From assembly GCA_963769605.1 (NCBI GenBank), contig CAVYML010000009.1, positions 1,488,001 to 1,552,000 on the forward strand: 64,000 bases of DNA, read 5' to 3'. The position numbers and the translations under genes were made by a program. The notes under the pieces are model-generated. The model was not told where the DNA came from and did not search any database. It was given only the letters and a program-made list of their open reading frames with translations. This document shows, in pieces, positions 6,529 through 16,826 of this stretch. Source of the stretch: Fen-1254 sp963769605 (GTDB lineage: Bacteria; Bacteroidota; Ignavibacteria; UBA10030). Position 1 is the first letter of the stretch. The number at the start of each line of letters is the position of its first letter.

Positions 6529-7926
6529 CTATTTCAAAAGAATTAATTTCTTGGTCTGTATGAATGTGCCGGCCTCTAAACGATAGAAATAAATTCCACT
6601 TGACATCTTTGCTGCATTCCATTGGCTTGTATAACTTCCTGCCGGCATTTCTCCGGAAACAATGGTTGCAACTTCTCTTCCCAACATATCAAAGATTTTC
6701 AACGAGACATAAGATTTTGATGGAATGTTAAAAGAAATAGTCGTTGATGGATTGAAGGGATTAGGATAGTTCTGAGACAGCGAGAAAGTTTGAGGGATAT
6801 TGGATTTATTTGCGGATACGCTCGTTGTTATATTTGTAAGCACATAGGAGATTGTCATATTATATCCATTAAAATTCCCGACAAGACTTTTGGGATTGGG
6901 AAGATCAGCGACTGTTATGCTATAGTTTGTCGGCGACAATGCTGAACCCGGCGTCAATGGATAAGCTTGGAATTCTGCCGCGGCTGTGAAGGAAATAATA
7001 TTTCTATTTGCATCATAAACGTATGTGAGTGTGTCATAATTTGCAGTTATCCATTGATTGTTCGTCCAATACGCATACAAATCTTTAATCCTATTTCCTT
7101 TTTGATTATAGGTATATGTATCGAGTGTTAAATTATTCCATTGACCACTATCCCTCTCTGCATACAAATCTGTAAGTTCATGTCCACTTGCATCGTAGGT
7201 ATATGTGGTGAGCGAAGAATCGGTCAGTTGACCGTTCAAATATTGTTGAAGAGCTGTAAGTTGATTTCCATTTTGATCATACGTATATGATTCGGAGTAG
7301 TAAAATGTCCATTGACCGTTCTGCAATATCTCCCAAGTTTCTGTAAGATTATTTCCGCTTGCATCGTACGTCCATGTACCGGACGTAGAATCCGCCCAGT
7401 GACCGTTCTGCCATTTCATGGTCAGGCCCGTAAGTGGATGTGCAGTTGACACATTAGTAAATGTATTCATTGTGATTATTTCAAGTGTACTATCCGTCCA
7501 TTGACCGTTCTCCCAAAACTCGCCCAACATAGTTAATGTCAATTTGCTCGCATCCCATGACATTTTTTCGAGAGTATAATTCGTCCATTGTCCATTTTGC
7601 AATAGCTTCGCTAATGCCGATGTTACCAATCCTGTGTCGTTGTAGCTGTAATTAAACATGACCGTGTCCGTTTTAATTAACTGCGTTAAGGTGTATTCTA
7701 TCGCTGTATCGATCAGATAGACTTGAGAGTTTGCAGCCGTCGCAATATTTTTATGAGGTGCAATCCCAAATACATTTTTTTTATTGAACAGCGTAGAAAT
7801 TTTCTGAATGGATGCTATTTTCTCTTTCGAAAATGTGTTGGAATTGTTTGCTCCTTGCGCTTTTAATTCAATGGGCAACAAACCCAATATGAACGCCAGA
7901 GTAAATAGTACGGCAGATTTTTTCAT
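6529..7926 (-). CDS. Secreted repeat protein with Por/type IX sorting domain
   Basis: 465 aa from the ATG at 7924-7926, chosen because AAAGGG precedes it and a signal peptide (MKKSAVLFTLAFILGLLPIE) follows; an upstream ATG at 8034 would put a non-hydrophobic 36-aa tail in front. The middle has about eight degenerate repeats of some 30 residues, NGQWTDS...TYTYDASGN-LT, recalling YD/RHS-like or MORN-like beta repeats. The C-terminal about 85 residues are a sorting domain (SQNYPNPFNPSTTISF, LGREVATIV, SGIYFYRLEAG, KKLILLK), which directs export across the outer membrane in this phylum. Substrate or partner is unknown. Confidence 0.85.
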   Translation of the reverse strand: MKKSAVLFTLAFILGLLPIELKAQGANNSNTFSKEKIASIQKISTLFNKKNVFGIAPHKNIATAANSQVYLIDTAIEYTLTQLIKTDTVMFNYSYNDTGLVTSALAKLLQNGQWTNYTLEKMSWDASKLTLTMLGEFWENGQWTDSTLEIITMNTFTNVSTAHPLTGLTMKWQNGHWADSTSGTWTYDASGNNLTETWEILQNGQWTFYYSESYTYDQNGNQLTALQQYLNGQLTDSSLTTYTYDASGHELTDLYAERDSGQWNNLTLDTYTYNQKGNRIKDLYAYWTNNQWITANYDTLTYVYDANRNIISFTAAAEFQAYPLTPGSALSPTNYSITVADLPNPKSLVGNFNGYNMTISYVLTNITTSVSANKSNIPQTFSLSQNYPNPFNPSTTISFNIPSKSYVSLKIFDMLGREVATIVSGEMPAGSYTSQWNAAKMSSGIYFYRLEAGTFIQTKKLILLK

Positions 7927-9000
7927 TATTTTACCCTTTCTTTTGAAAATATTAAAATGTAATGCTCCACACTGGAGACATTTTTTATCATCTCCAGAAA
8001 TAGCCATTATTGTTGAGAGAATATTAAGTGTCATAGTTTCACGAATTACTGATACACCAAATCGTCCTTAAACTATGTATCCATAATCTCACTGGCGGAA
8101 AAGATTACAGCGAATCATCAAAGATAATTTTCTGGATGTATTGAAAGCCAAAATTCTCGGGAATCCGGCCTTGCCTCCGAAGCAACAGTATAAATATTTT
8201 TAGATATGTGACCTTACAACGATACTGCTTTTAAAGCACGTCACAGTTGTTGTACGGATTCAAACTTCGTGTGTCACGAATCCAGAGGATTTAAAATCGT
8301 ACTACTACAATAGACTCTAGACTCAGTGAAGCTGATACGACTTGAAATAATAATATGTCGTTGGTGGATTGGTGGATAACATGAAATTAGTGGAATGAAT
8401 AATTAAAAGCAGCTGTTCACGATAGAAACGGAATCAGGTGGGCATTAATAAGGTGAAAATAGCCCAGAATAGGTTGTTTTATCACAAATTAAAAAATTTC
8501 TCATAACTTCACTGCCTGTTAAAATCAAAGTGAGCATACATCGAAATTGATTCCTCGCTTTATTCCGAAGATAAAAACATCTTCTGAAACTTTTGTACGG
8601 CTTAAAATTTCCGGGTTTTCTTTTTCCTGGATTTTTCAAATCTCTTTAGTTCTTGAATTGTTTGACATTACTCGAAGTGTTATTGAACGAATAAAAAATC
8701 AAAGGGGAGAATTGATGACTGAGAAAAAAATCAATTGTGTTAAATTACGCTGAGCAATCACAACAATTGTTTTTTATTTTGGATAGTGAACGATTCTTGA
8801 TTTAAGAATGCTTGCATTTCACCTTAGCAATATATAAATTTCATTATTGAAACATTGGTAAGGGGTATAAATAAGAAAAAAACAATCAAAAGCATATTAG
8901 ATCGTCTGATCCGGAAGAGTTATTTCTTGCATTTATTGGATTTATGGCTGATTATTATTTAAGGGAAAGAAGAATCTACATTACTACAAAGGAGGAAGCT
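7927..9000. other. 1.07-kb intergenic region without a supportable gene
   Basis: AT-rich DNA between divergent genes for two secreted proteins. Only short overlapping frames occur (such as 8445-8639 and 8547-8753), with no recognisable protein and no good ribosome site. It presumably contains promoters for both flanking genes. I see no tRNA, long repeat or clear hairpin. Confidence 0.5.
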
Positions 9001-11068
9001 ATGAAAAGAAGAATATTGTTTTCTTTGATGATAAGTCTATCACTTGTGAGCATTTCAAATGCTCAGTTTTCCAAAACGCTGAGAGAATTAAAAAATAATC
9101 ATTCACCCATCGATTTTACAATTATTCACCAAAAAGCAATCAACCTGCTTCATTCTATTGCAGCATCATCTGATACCATAATCATTCCCGGTGGAAAGGC
9201 CAATGCGGGATTGATGGAATCGATGATTAATGGTGATACGACCGCCGGTATAGGCAGAACCAATATCAATAGAGTGTATGTGCTGCAGGCAGATTCAATC
9301 TATATTCAATATGCCGGTTTTAATGTAGTCAATCCCACTGGAGTATTAACTATTGTAGGTGCGCCGGGCGGAACGAAGCCGGTCATACTGCCGCAGACAG
9401 TCAATGGCGTTCAGTGTGGTATGAATTTAGTCGAAACCAGCTTAAGGTTACGGAACCTTTACTGGCTGGGCCAACTGAGTGATGGTTCATTCAACAACAA
9501 CAACTTTGTCGGTTCGACAGACGGCGTCCATGCGCAATTTGTGGATTGTGATAATTGCGTGTTTGAATTCATCAATCTCGATACATTCTCGATGGACGGC
9601 TACAATATGGGAGCGAAGTTTAGATTTACAAATTGTTATTTCCGTAATCTCTTTTGCGCATCCCAATGGTGGGGAGGCAGAGTATTCTATTGCAAGCAAT
9701 ATATTGATACTGTTTGGGTTGAAAATTGCACAGTAACAGGCGGCGGACTTACCTTCCTGCAGCAAAATTCATTGTGCAAATATGCATATTACAACCACAA
9801 TACTATTATCAATAACAATAAGTATTGGCTGATAGGCGTTTATTATTTGGAAGGATACTGGGTTAATAATCTTTTCATCAACCAGAATTGGGTTGGTGAA
9901 GATTATTACAACCTCGCAGGCGGAACTTCCCCTGAAATTCCACAGCTTACAGGCGCAATCGGACTCGATACTATAGTTGGTAGTCAAGCAAACCCAGATA
10001 CAAAGCAGCATATTCATATTCAACCGGAATTCATGAATGCAGATTCCACGATTAATGCAAACCTCTGCGGTCTTAGCAATCTGAAGGAGTTTGCATCCAA
10101 CAACATTTTATGGACGGACACAACATCAGCAAGGTTGAAGCCTTACTATAAGAACATGCAAGTAGGCGAATTATGGTCCTTATGGGACACGCTATATTGA
10201 CACATGTCCGGCTTCTTGGTTGACGTGGACTTCAGCAACAAATCCTCCGAGTTATCTTACTCCGCAGGCTCCTCCTTATCAAGTGGTAAACATTCCCAGC
10301 ATATGGATGAACCAGCGCACAGAAGGCCTTTTTGCAAATCGTGCCTATCCTAACATAGTTCAATGGAATAATTATATTAATACGGAAGTTCAGACTGTTA
10401 CTCCGGCTATAGCTAGTCCGGCGGTAGCAGATCTAATGGCAAAATGGGATGCCTCAATGTATGGAGTTCCGGGTATATCGGTATCAATAGGTGCCATGGA
10501 CTCGAGCGCTTACATCTTTGGAGATTTTAATCCGCTTACAATTCCGGGATATGATGCAAACGGGAATAAAACAGAAAATGGCAATGGAATTGCCAAATTC
10601 ACGGATTTCCGTGAAAGTTTTGCTCAATCCGGAGTAGTCAGAATGTCTTCAATTGATGGACTCCCTATAGGTTCCCTCATCTGGAATGATGCTCAATTGG
10701 CTGCATATAACTCGGCGAGCGCATTTAGTCTGGTTCAGGCTGCGTATAGTGCAGCGATTACGTGGAAAAGCACCACGAGTGTTCCAACATCCGGAACAAC
10801 ACCTCATCTGGTTGCCTTGAATCAAAATTATCCGGATCCTTTCAACCCATCAACAAAGATCAGTTACTCTGTTCCGGCAACCGGATTAGTTACATTGAAG
10901 GTGTATAACATTCTCGGTCAAGAAGTGCAAACCTTGTTCTCCGGAATGAGAAATGCCGGTAATTATGAGACAACATTTGACGGCAGCAAACTTGCAAGCG
11001 GTGTGTATTTCTACCGACTGCAAGCCGGTAATCAGATGCTTGTCAAGAAAATGTTGATGCTTAAATGA
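9001..11068 (+). pseudogene. Secreted beta-helix protein with Por/type IX sorting domain, split by a 1-nt frameshift
   Basis: Two adjoining frames, 9001-10200 and about 10203-11068, are one gene. The start at 9001 follows AAGGAGG and gives signal peptide MKRRILFSLMISLSLVSISNA. Residues about 50-330 look like a right-handed parallel beta-helix (pectate-lyase-like fold: repeated short NN/FxNC turns such as FRFTNCYFRNL, WVENCTVTGG, YNHNTIINNN). The first frame ends WDTLY-stop; deleting one T near 10197 gives WDTLYDTCPASWLTWTSAT and joins the second frame, which ends in a sorting domain (NQNYPDPFNPSTKISY, LGQEVQTLF, GVYFYRLQAG). This is either a recent inactivation or a sequencing error. The substrate is unknown, probably polysaccharide. 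Confidence 0.8.
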
Positions 11069-11291
11069 GTGCCAAGCTAAGGTGCTGTCATTCTTGTTCT
11101 GTACATAATTCGTGGTAAGATACTTTCATCCGGGTAACAGAAACCGGTCGCATGCAAAGATTGGAAGTTTTTAGCGATGGAACACGGTTTAGACAATACT
11201 AAACCTATTCCTTCCTGCAAGAAGATGCTCGATGCATTTCACTGCTCTCCCATCAAGTACACACTATTGTACAGATGATCTTGGAGAATAC

Positions 11292-11903
11292 ATGTTCAAA
11301 AGGGTAGGCCTTCTTCTTTTCTTGGTATCGTCGCAATCATTCGCACAGGCGGCCGATAGCACAAATACATTTTGGAATCTTTTCTCCGAAAATAAATCTC
11401 AAGTAGAACAGGCATTTGAGGTCGAGTCTCTTTTTCCTATGTTTTTCTACGGCGGTTATCACCTGGGGATCGGCTATCGGTTTTCAAGCTTCCGCGTAAG
11501 AGTGAGCGTCATCGACGGCGGAACGTACGATGTTGAACCGTATGGAGTTAATAATTCGAAAGAGTTTTTTGAGAGATATTACGCAAAACCTGGATATGGC
11601 ATCTTTTTCGGGTATAATATCTGGCAAAACTGGGATGTCTATACTTATATCGAACGCCATACTTTCGGAATTGAACAAAAAGCCACTTTGGAAGAGCTGA
11701 TGATGCACTCGACAGACTTTGGATTTGGAACGAGCTATCAGCTCTTCATCGGGAAATGGTTTTATCTTCAACCCGGATTACATTTATATTTTCGCAGTCC
11801 GCAATCGGTTGAATTCTCAAACGGCCAGGAATATTCCATTCCACGTATGGATATATCACCGGTCATCCGTGCTGGAATAAGAATTTGGCAAATTGAAGAA
11901 TGA
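11292..11903 (+). CDS. Hypothetical outer-membrane protein
   Basis: 203 aa from the ATG at 11292 (GGAG nearby); an ATG 60 nt upstream would bury the signal peptide. N-terminal hydrophobic segment MFKRVGLLLFLVSSQSFAQA is a signal peptide. The body alternates polar and aromatic residues (FRVRVSVIDG, YGIFFGYNIW, WFYLQPGLHLYF) as in a small beta-barrel. No family is recognised. It follows the frameshifted beta-helix gene by 223 bp. Confidence 0.7.
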   Translation: MFKRVGLLLFLVSSQSFAQAADSTNTFWNLFSENKSQVEQAFEVESLFPMFFYGGYHLGIGYRFSSFRVRVSVIDGGTYDVEPYGVNNSKEFFERYYAKPGYGIFFGYNIWQNWDVYTYIERHTFGIEQKATLEELMMHSTDFGFGTSYQLFIGKWFYLQPGLHLYFRSPQSVEFSNGQEYSIPRMDISPVIRAGIRIWQIEE

Positions 11904-11978
11904 TGACGAGGCAAGAGGGCCTGAGCATTTTCCGATACCCTCGCAATGCGGTGAACGCATTTTTATGGTTCGTGTCTC

Positions 11979-12563
11979 TTAAACGTGTTTTGCGCAGTTT
12001 TTCAGCAATTCTTGCCGTGCGGGTTTTATTTCACGCTTAATGAATTCAGTTTTTCCGGATGTGTACTGTTCGCGGTCGTTTTTATACTCAACGGCAAGCT
12101 TTTGTTTTAGCTGCGCATATTCTTGTGCGATTGCCGGATGAGCTTTGAGATAATCTCTGAAAACGAGTTCATCCCAGTCGTCCCGGTACCGCACATGAAT
12201 ATGATATGCCTGCCCTTGAAAACCATATTCCGTGTATCCTTTGACAAACATCATGTGCGGCGGAGGGTTCTCCGGTTTGCGTATATATCGGTATCCGATA
12301 TTCTCCAGCGCTGATCGTACGGCATGGCTGCTGAGCGGAGCGTCGTTTATTTCCAGGAGTATATCGATCGTTGGTTTTGCAAGCAGGCCAGGTACTGCCG
12401 TGCTTCCGAAATGTTCAACTCTTATCACGATTTTTGGTTCGATACTGTGTTCTATTAATTTTTTTTCTTGTGCAAATATTTCCGGCCATGCAGGATTCGG
12501 TTCTGCAAGAATGATAGGAAATAGTGCACCGTATTCAGATATGGTTAAATTGTCGAGATTCAT
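11979..12563 (-). CDS. GrpB family protein (UPF0157, nucleotidyltransferase-like)
   Basis: 194 aa. VRVEHFGSTAVPGLLAKPT followed by IDILLEI is the diagnostic GrpB segment, corresponding to the GS...DxD core of the nucleotidyltransferase superfamily, and HIHVRYRD and FRDYLKAHP are the usual C-terminal blocks. Typical full length is 170-200 aa. The cellular role is not known; some homologues are fused to dephospho-CoA kinase. It stands alone, flanked by family-A repeats. Confidence 0.9.
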   Translation of the reverse strand: MNLDNLTISEYGALFPIILAEPNPAWPEIFAQEKKLIEHSIEPKIVIRVEHFGSTAVPGLLAKPTIDILLEINDAPLSSHAVRSALENIGYRYIRKPENPPPHMMFVKGYTEYGFQGQAYHIHVRYRDDWDELVFRDYLKAHPAIAQEYAQLKQKLAVEYKNDREQYTSGKTEFIKREIKPARQELLKNCAKHV

Positions 12564-12572
12564 TGCTGCTTA

Positions 12573-12663
12573 GTGCTTAGTTCGTGGTTCTTAGTTTTCA
12601 TTTGCCATTCTTCAATGCTTTTAATCTTTCCAACACTAAGAACCCAGAACTAAGCACTACGAA
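12573..12663. repeat. Intergenic inverted family-A repeats
   Basis: GTGCTTAGTTCGTGGTTCTTAG near 12571-12594 is the reverse complement (with few mismatches) of CACTAAGAACCCAGAACTAAG near 12633, with a 40-bp spacer. It lies between two minus-strand genes and would form a long imperfect stem in RNA. Confidence 0.65.
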
Positions 12664-12672
12664 CTTTTATAT

Positions 12673-13440
12673 TTATTCCTCAACCATTCTAATCGTCCAG
12701 AAATCATTTGCAAGATTATCATCCAGCAAATAATCGTAGGGAATAGTGAAATATCCTTTTATGCCCCAGGCGTATCCCCAGCTGTTGCGGACAATGAATC
12801 GCTTCGACGTATCGTCGTATCCGACAGCGACAACGGCATGGCCGCCGACAACAGATTCATTTTTCTTCGGCATATTCAGCTTGCCTGTTTTTGCAACCAC
12901 GGCCGATTCGAATGATTCATAAACCGTGAAACCGAACACAAAAGGAAATCCTTCAAGAAGACATCCTTTCATCTGGTTAAGTGTTTGAGGAACTCTATGA
13001 TAGGAAAGCGCTTGATGTTTCATAGCTTCAGTATAACAGAGACTTAAGGGCTTGACGGTGAATTTCTGTATTTCGTAAGACCAGAGCGATTCGGGGCAGA
13101 CTCCCTGCTTGTTGATGCTTTTCATCCCGTCTCTGATCTGCGCACCGCTGTCGGAATCGACAGTATGTTCGATGACCCGTTCGTTATAATAAATAAACAG
13201 GCGCGACGGCACAAAATCCTCTATCGGCTTTTGCCGGATCAATTCAAATTCGAATGCCGCACCGATAGCATTTGCCGTGCAGCTTCCTAATTCCCCCTGA
13301 TCGTACACCGGCGGGCATTTGGGACGCAGGTCGATTTTGAGCGGTAATTTTCTGAGAATTGCACGGGGAGCAAGAAATGGAATATCGCGTTGATCCGGAA
13401 GATCCGGAATCCATCCGAAGCGTTTGATAGTGTGCGGCAT
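12673..13440 (-). CDS. Papain-family (C1) cysteine protease
   Basis: 255 aa. YDQGELGSCTANAIG gives oxyanion Gln48 and nucleophile Cys54, GGHAVVAVGYDD gives His201, and VRNSWGYAWG gives Asn219, so the full catalytic set is present in papain order. There is no signal peptide or long propeptide: the protein starts MPHTIKRFGWIPDLPDQRD, a short conserved lead-in seen in bacterial stand-alone C1A peptidases. Cytoplasmic location is therefore likely. Substrate unknown. The start follows AGGAGATACT. Confidence 0.9.
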   Translation of the reverse strand: MPHTIKRFGWIPDLPDQRDIPFLAPRAILRKLPLKIDLRPKCPPVYDQGELGSCTANAIGAAFEFELIRQKPIEDFVPSRLFIYYNERVIEHTVDSDSGAQIRDGMKSINKQGVCPESLWSYEIQKFTVKPLSLCYTEAMKHQALSYHRVPQTLNQMKGCLLEGFPFVFGFTVYESFESAVVAKTGKLNMPKKNESVVGGHAVVAVGYDDTSKRFIVRNSWGYAWGIKGYFTIPYDYLLDDNLANDFWTIRMVEE

Positions 13441-13557
13441 AGTATCTCCTTTTCAATTAGTAGTGAAAAAACGGTCAATAGCCATTGGAAAATGGTAAAT
13501 AGAACCTCATAACCTAAAGAACAGAAAAACCAAATAACCAACCAACATTGAATATAT

Positions 13558-14886
13558 TTATCTCTGTTTCTTTTTCCACCAGGCATTGAGCCGCGAACGG
13601 ATATCTTTTTCCCTGCCGAGGTCGGTCGGTTTATAATAAATCTTATTCTTTAAGTTGTCCGGCAAATATTGCTGCTCGGAAAAATGGCCGTCGAAATCGT
13701 GACTATATCTGTAATTTTCTCCATAACCGAGTTCTTTCATAAGCTTTGTCGGGGCGTTGCGCAGGTGGATGGGAACCGGCAAATTCGGCAGGTTCCGGAC
13801 ATCCTCCCATGCCTGTTCAATTGCCATATATGCAGCATTGCTTTTGGGACAGGATGCAAGATAAACAGCCGTTTGTGCCAGGACGATCCGTGCTTCCGGC
13901 ATGCCTATATAATCGATTGCCGTAAAGCAGGAGGTTGCCATTGTAATGCCGTATGGATCTGCATTGCCGATATCTTCCGAAGCGAGGACAACCATACGGC
14001 GTGCAATAAATTTCGGATCTTCCCCGCCGTCCAGCATACGTGCCATCCAGTACACAGCCGCGTCCGGGTCGCTGCCGCGGATACTTTTAATAAATGCGGA
14101 AATGATATCGTAATGCTGTTCCCCTTCTTTATCGTAAAGCGTAAATTTTTTCTGAAATGCCTCTTCTATTTTTTGTTTCGGAATAAAGACAGATCCGCCG
14201 GCGCCGGGTTTCACCAACCGGACGGCATTTTCCAGCCCGTTGAGGAGTTTCCGCGCATCTCCGCCGGAAAGAAGAAAGAGAAAATCACGGTCCTGAATCT
14301 CGATTGTCCGTTTTGAAAGCACTGCATCGTGCCTGAGTGCATGATCCAATATTTTATTCAATGCTTCACGATTAAGTGAATCCAGCACATAGACCTGACA
14401 ACGGGAAAGAAGCGGGGAGATGACCTCAAACGACGGATTTTCCGTCGTCGCGCCGATCAAAGTCACGATGCCTTCTTCGACCGAATGCAGCAAAGCATCC
14501 TGCTGTGCCTTATTGAAGCGATGAATTTCGTCGATGAATAAAATCGTTCGCTTATTGAGCTTGCGGTTGTTCAGTTCCGCGCGGGTAATAATCTCGCGGA
14601 CATCCTTGACACCGGCGGAAACGGCGTTTATCTGAAAAAATTCAGCCCGGACAAAGTGTGCAATGAGCCGTGCAAGCGTCGTTTTACCGACTCCCGGAGG
14701 ACCCCAGAGGATCATGGATGACAATTCGCCGCCTTCTAAAAGTGAGCGAAGAGGTTTGCCTTCACCGATGATATGTTCCTGTCCCCAAAACTCATCAATC
14801 GTCTTTGGACGCACACGCTCCGCGAGCGGTGCATACGATGCGGCGCGCGGAGTTGTGTGTTCAGTATCGGAAAAGAGATCGGGCAT
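13558..14886 (-). CDS. rarA: Replication-associated recombination protein A (RarA/MgsA), AAA+ ATPase
   Basis: 442 aa, the standard length. Walker A GPPGVGKT at 62-69, Walker B ILFIDEIHRF with D119/E120, sensor region GATTENPSFE, arginine-finger region LLSRCQVY, then the C-terminal MgsA tetramerisation domain (DPDAAVYWMARMLDGGEDP). It acts at stalled replication forks, interacts with SSB and is related to eukaryotic WRNIP1. Single gene, flanked by repeat-rich spacers. Confidence 0.96.
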   Translation of the reverse strand: MPDLFSDTEHTTPRAASYAPLAERVRPKTIDEFWGQEHIIGEGKPLRSLLEGGELSSMILWGPPGVGKTTLARLIAHFVRAEFFQINAVSAGVKDVREIITRAELNNRKLNKRTILFIDEIHRFNKAQQDALLHSVEEGIVTLIGATTENPSFEVISPLLSRCQVYVLDSLNREALNKILDHALRHDAVLSKRTIEIQDRDFLFLLSGGDARKLLNGLENAVRLVKPGAGGSVFIPKQKIEEAFQKKFTLYDKEGEQHYDIISAFIKSIRGSDPDAAVYWMARMLDGGEDPKFIARRMVVLASEDIGNADPYGITMATSCFTAIDYIGMPEARIVLAQTAVYLASCPKSNAAYMAIEQAWEDVRNLPNLPVPIHLRNAPTKLMKELGYGENYRYSHDFDGHFSEQQYLPDNLKNKIYYKPTDLGREKDIRSRLNAWWKKKQR

Positions 14887-14892
14887 GATATT

Positions 14893-14927
14893 GTAGTTCT
14901 TAGTTCGTAGTGCTTCGTTCGTGGTTA
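14893..14927. repeat. Intergenic repeat, family A
   Basis: TAGTTCTTAGTTCGTAGTGC then TTCGTTCGTGGTT, directly upstream of rarA and next to the REP-like element at 14939. Confidence 0.6.
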
Positions 14928-14938
14928 TCGTTTAACGT

Positions 14939-14999
14939 GCCTGCCTGCGTGACTGCCAACCCGCTGCGCATTTTGGCGGGCGTCAGCAGTCGGGCAGGC
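14939..14999. repeat. REP-like palindromic element
   Basis: Begins GCCTGCCTGCGTGACTGCC and ends GTCAGCAGTCGGGCAGGC, with interrupted complementarity between the ends. The same halves occur in the insert at 3857-3894, and part of it near 46892. Confidence 0.7.
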
Positions 15000-15059
15000 T
15001 GCAGTGCTGCTGTATTGCTGTTCTTTAGTTCTTCTGTTTGTCAGTTACTTTGTTCCTAT

Positions 15060-15105
15060 TAATAGTTCACAGTTCACCGTTTACCGTTTACTATTCACTG
15101 TTTTT
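15060..15105. repeat. Intergenic repeat, family B (TTTACCGTTTAC type)
   Basis: Degenerate copies of AGTTCACCGTTTACCGTTTA next to the ftsB-like gene 3' end. The same type is found near 27292, 30420, 46834, 46975 and 50270. Confidence 0.6.
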
Positions 15106-15436
15106 TTACCTGATAAACTGTTTCTCCTTCTTTAGCCAGACCATAGCGTTCCCGGCCAACTCTTTCCAGCGTATCGTTGTTGCTTTCGAGCGCTTTGATC
15201 CGGTCATGCAGCTGCTTTGTTTCGAGGCTGTCTTTTTTCAGCTGTTCGACCCATACCCTTTGCTGGTGTTCTAATTTTATGCGCGTGATAAGACCCTTGT
15301 TGTCAAACAGAAAGTAAAGAAAGATAATCGCGCCAAGAATAAGAAGAATCGTCCGCCGTTTATTCTTCGCAGCGCCTTTGGCTATTTTCTTAAGCAGCTT
15401 TTCCGGCTGCAGCTTTCTATAAAACTGATCGTCCAT
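15095..15436 (-). CDS. FtsB/DivIC-type septum formation initiator
   Basis: 113 aa with the FtsB layout: short basic cytoplasmic N-terminus (residues 1-27), one membrane span at about 28-46 (TILLILGAIIFLYFLF), a coiled coil (about 55-85, with EQLKKDSLETKQLHDRIKAL) and the conserved ending ERVGRERYGLAKEGETVY. In the FtsBLQ complex it helps activate septal peptidoglycan synthesis. It starts 7 nt after the ddl stop codon and is probably co-transcribed with it, linking precursor synthesis and division. Confidence 0.88.
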   Translation of the reverse strand: MDDQFYRKLQPEKLLKKIAKGAAKNKRRTILLILGAIIFLYFLFDNKGLITRIKLEHQQRVWVEQLKKDSLETKQLHDRIKALESNNDTLERVGRERYGLAKEGETVYQVKKQ

Positions 15437-15443
15437 GACACTT

Positions 15444-16598
15444 CTATTTGTACCAATCGTTTTTCGGCTGATAGGTCGTGTTCAGTTTTTTCTTTTGTTC
15501 ATGCCTCTCGACTGCAAGAGCAATAAGCCGGTCCAGCAATTGTGCATACGGCAGCCCCGTCGCTTCCCAGAGCTTCGGATACATACTGATGGAAGTGAAG
15601 CCGGGAATGGTATTGATCTCGTTGAGGAATATTTTGTTTGTCTTTTTCACGACCAGAAAATCGACGCGCGCCATGCCGCTGCAATCGAGTGTCCGGTATG
15701 CAGTAATGGCAGTGCGCTGAATTTCTTTTACGACGGCCTTCGGCAATTTTGCAGGAATAATAGCATTCGATTTTCCGTCGACATATTTTGCATCGTAATC
15801 GTAGAACTCGTTGGAAGGGACAATCTCTCCCGGAACGGATGCCTCCGGCTTTTCGTTTCCCAGCACAGCACATTCGATTTCCCGTGCGTGAGGAACAGCT
15901 TTCTCCGCTAAAATTTTCCAGTCGTATTGTGAAGCGCATTCAATATGCTCCAGCAATTCTTTCCGGTTATGCGATTTGGAGATGCCGATGCTCGAACCCG
16001 AATGCGCAGGCTTTACGAACATCGGGTAGCGCAGCGTTTTTTCCACTTCCGCAATAAGTTTTTTTGAATTCGATTTAAATTCATTGTAGAAAAACCAGAC
16101 CGTAGGTGTCGTCGGAATTTTTGCCTGTCGTAATAAATCTTTTTGGACGATCTTGTCCATTCCCACGGCGGAGCCGAGTACACCTGCACCGACATACGGC
16201 AAATCGGCCAGCTCCAGTAATCCTTGCAATGTGCCGTCTTCAGCATACGTACCGTGCACAACTGGAAACACGACATCGATTTTGTTTTCCGCGCCGCCGC
16301 CATTCATTGTCACAAGCGATTGTTTTCGGGGATCCGGCAGGATTAATTGTTCAGCTTCATGATCGATGGAAGAGTTCTCTTTGAGAAGTTTCATTGCCTC
16401 TCCGGAACTGAGCCACTGACCCGTATGCGCAATGCCGATCGGAACAATTTCGTATTTGGATTTATCCAAAGCATTGATCACGGATGCGGCTGAAACGAGC
16501 GACACTTCATGTTCCACCGAGCGTCCGCCGAAAATAACGCCGACACGAATACGCCGGGGTGAAGAAGATAAATTTGAGGCTGGAATGTCCGAATTCAT
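15444..16598 (-). CDS. ddl: D-alanine--D-alanine ligase
   Basis: 384 aa from the ATG at 16596-16598; GAAAG lies just upstream and homology begins soon after (RIRVGVIFGGRSVEHEVSL). ATP-grasp ligase making D-Ala-D-Ala for peptidoglycan. Seen: HGTYAEDGTLQGLLEL, KPAHSGSSIGISK (ATP-binding loop), RVDFLV, and NEINTIPGFTSISMYPKLW, which holds the metal-binding Glu/Asn. Tyr in the omega-loop position (SISMYPKLW) fits a D-Ala rather than D-Lac enzyme. An upstream ATG (16688) would add a 30-aa tail without homology. Operon with the ftsB-like gene. Confidence 0.95.
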   Translation of the reverse strand: MNSDIPASNLSSSPRRIRVGVIFGGRSVEHEVSLVSAASVINALDKSKYEIVPIGIAHTGQWLSSGEAMKLLKENSSIDHEAEQLILPDPRKQSLVTMNGGGAENKIDVVFPVVHGTYAEDGTLQGLLELADLPYVGAGVLGSAVGMDKIVQKDLLRQAKIPTTPTVWFFYNEFKSNSKKLIAEVEKTLRYPMFVKPAHSGSSIGISKSHNRKELLEHIECASQYDWKILAEKAVPHAREIECAVLGNEKPEASVPGEIVPSNEFYDYDAKYVDGKSNAIIPAKLPKAVVKEIQRTAITAYRTLDCSGMARVDFLVVKKTNKIFLNEINTIPGFTSISMYPKLWEATGLPYAQLLDRLIALAVERHEQKKKLNTTYQPKNDWYK

Positions 16599-16826
16599 TG
16601 TTATTCTTTCGATTTCGTAGGAGTTTTCGTTTGTCGGATATCTGACTTTTGTAAACAATATGATACCGAAAAGACTTATGATGTGCAATTGAGATTGTTT
16701 CCTTGCAGATTCTCGAATTTTCCATATATTAAGAGAAACATAGACAACGGGATGTTTTAAAAGGTTTGTAGTGAGGCACTTTCAGAAGAAACACAACACA
16801 CTTTCCGGTCATCGGCGGAGAAGAAA

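Noticed and set aside
8547..8753. Small ORF in the 1-kb spacer
   Set aside because: No good ribosome site, no recognisable protein, and an overlapping frame on the other strand looks equally good.
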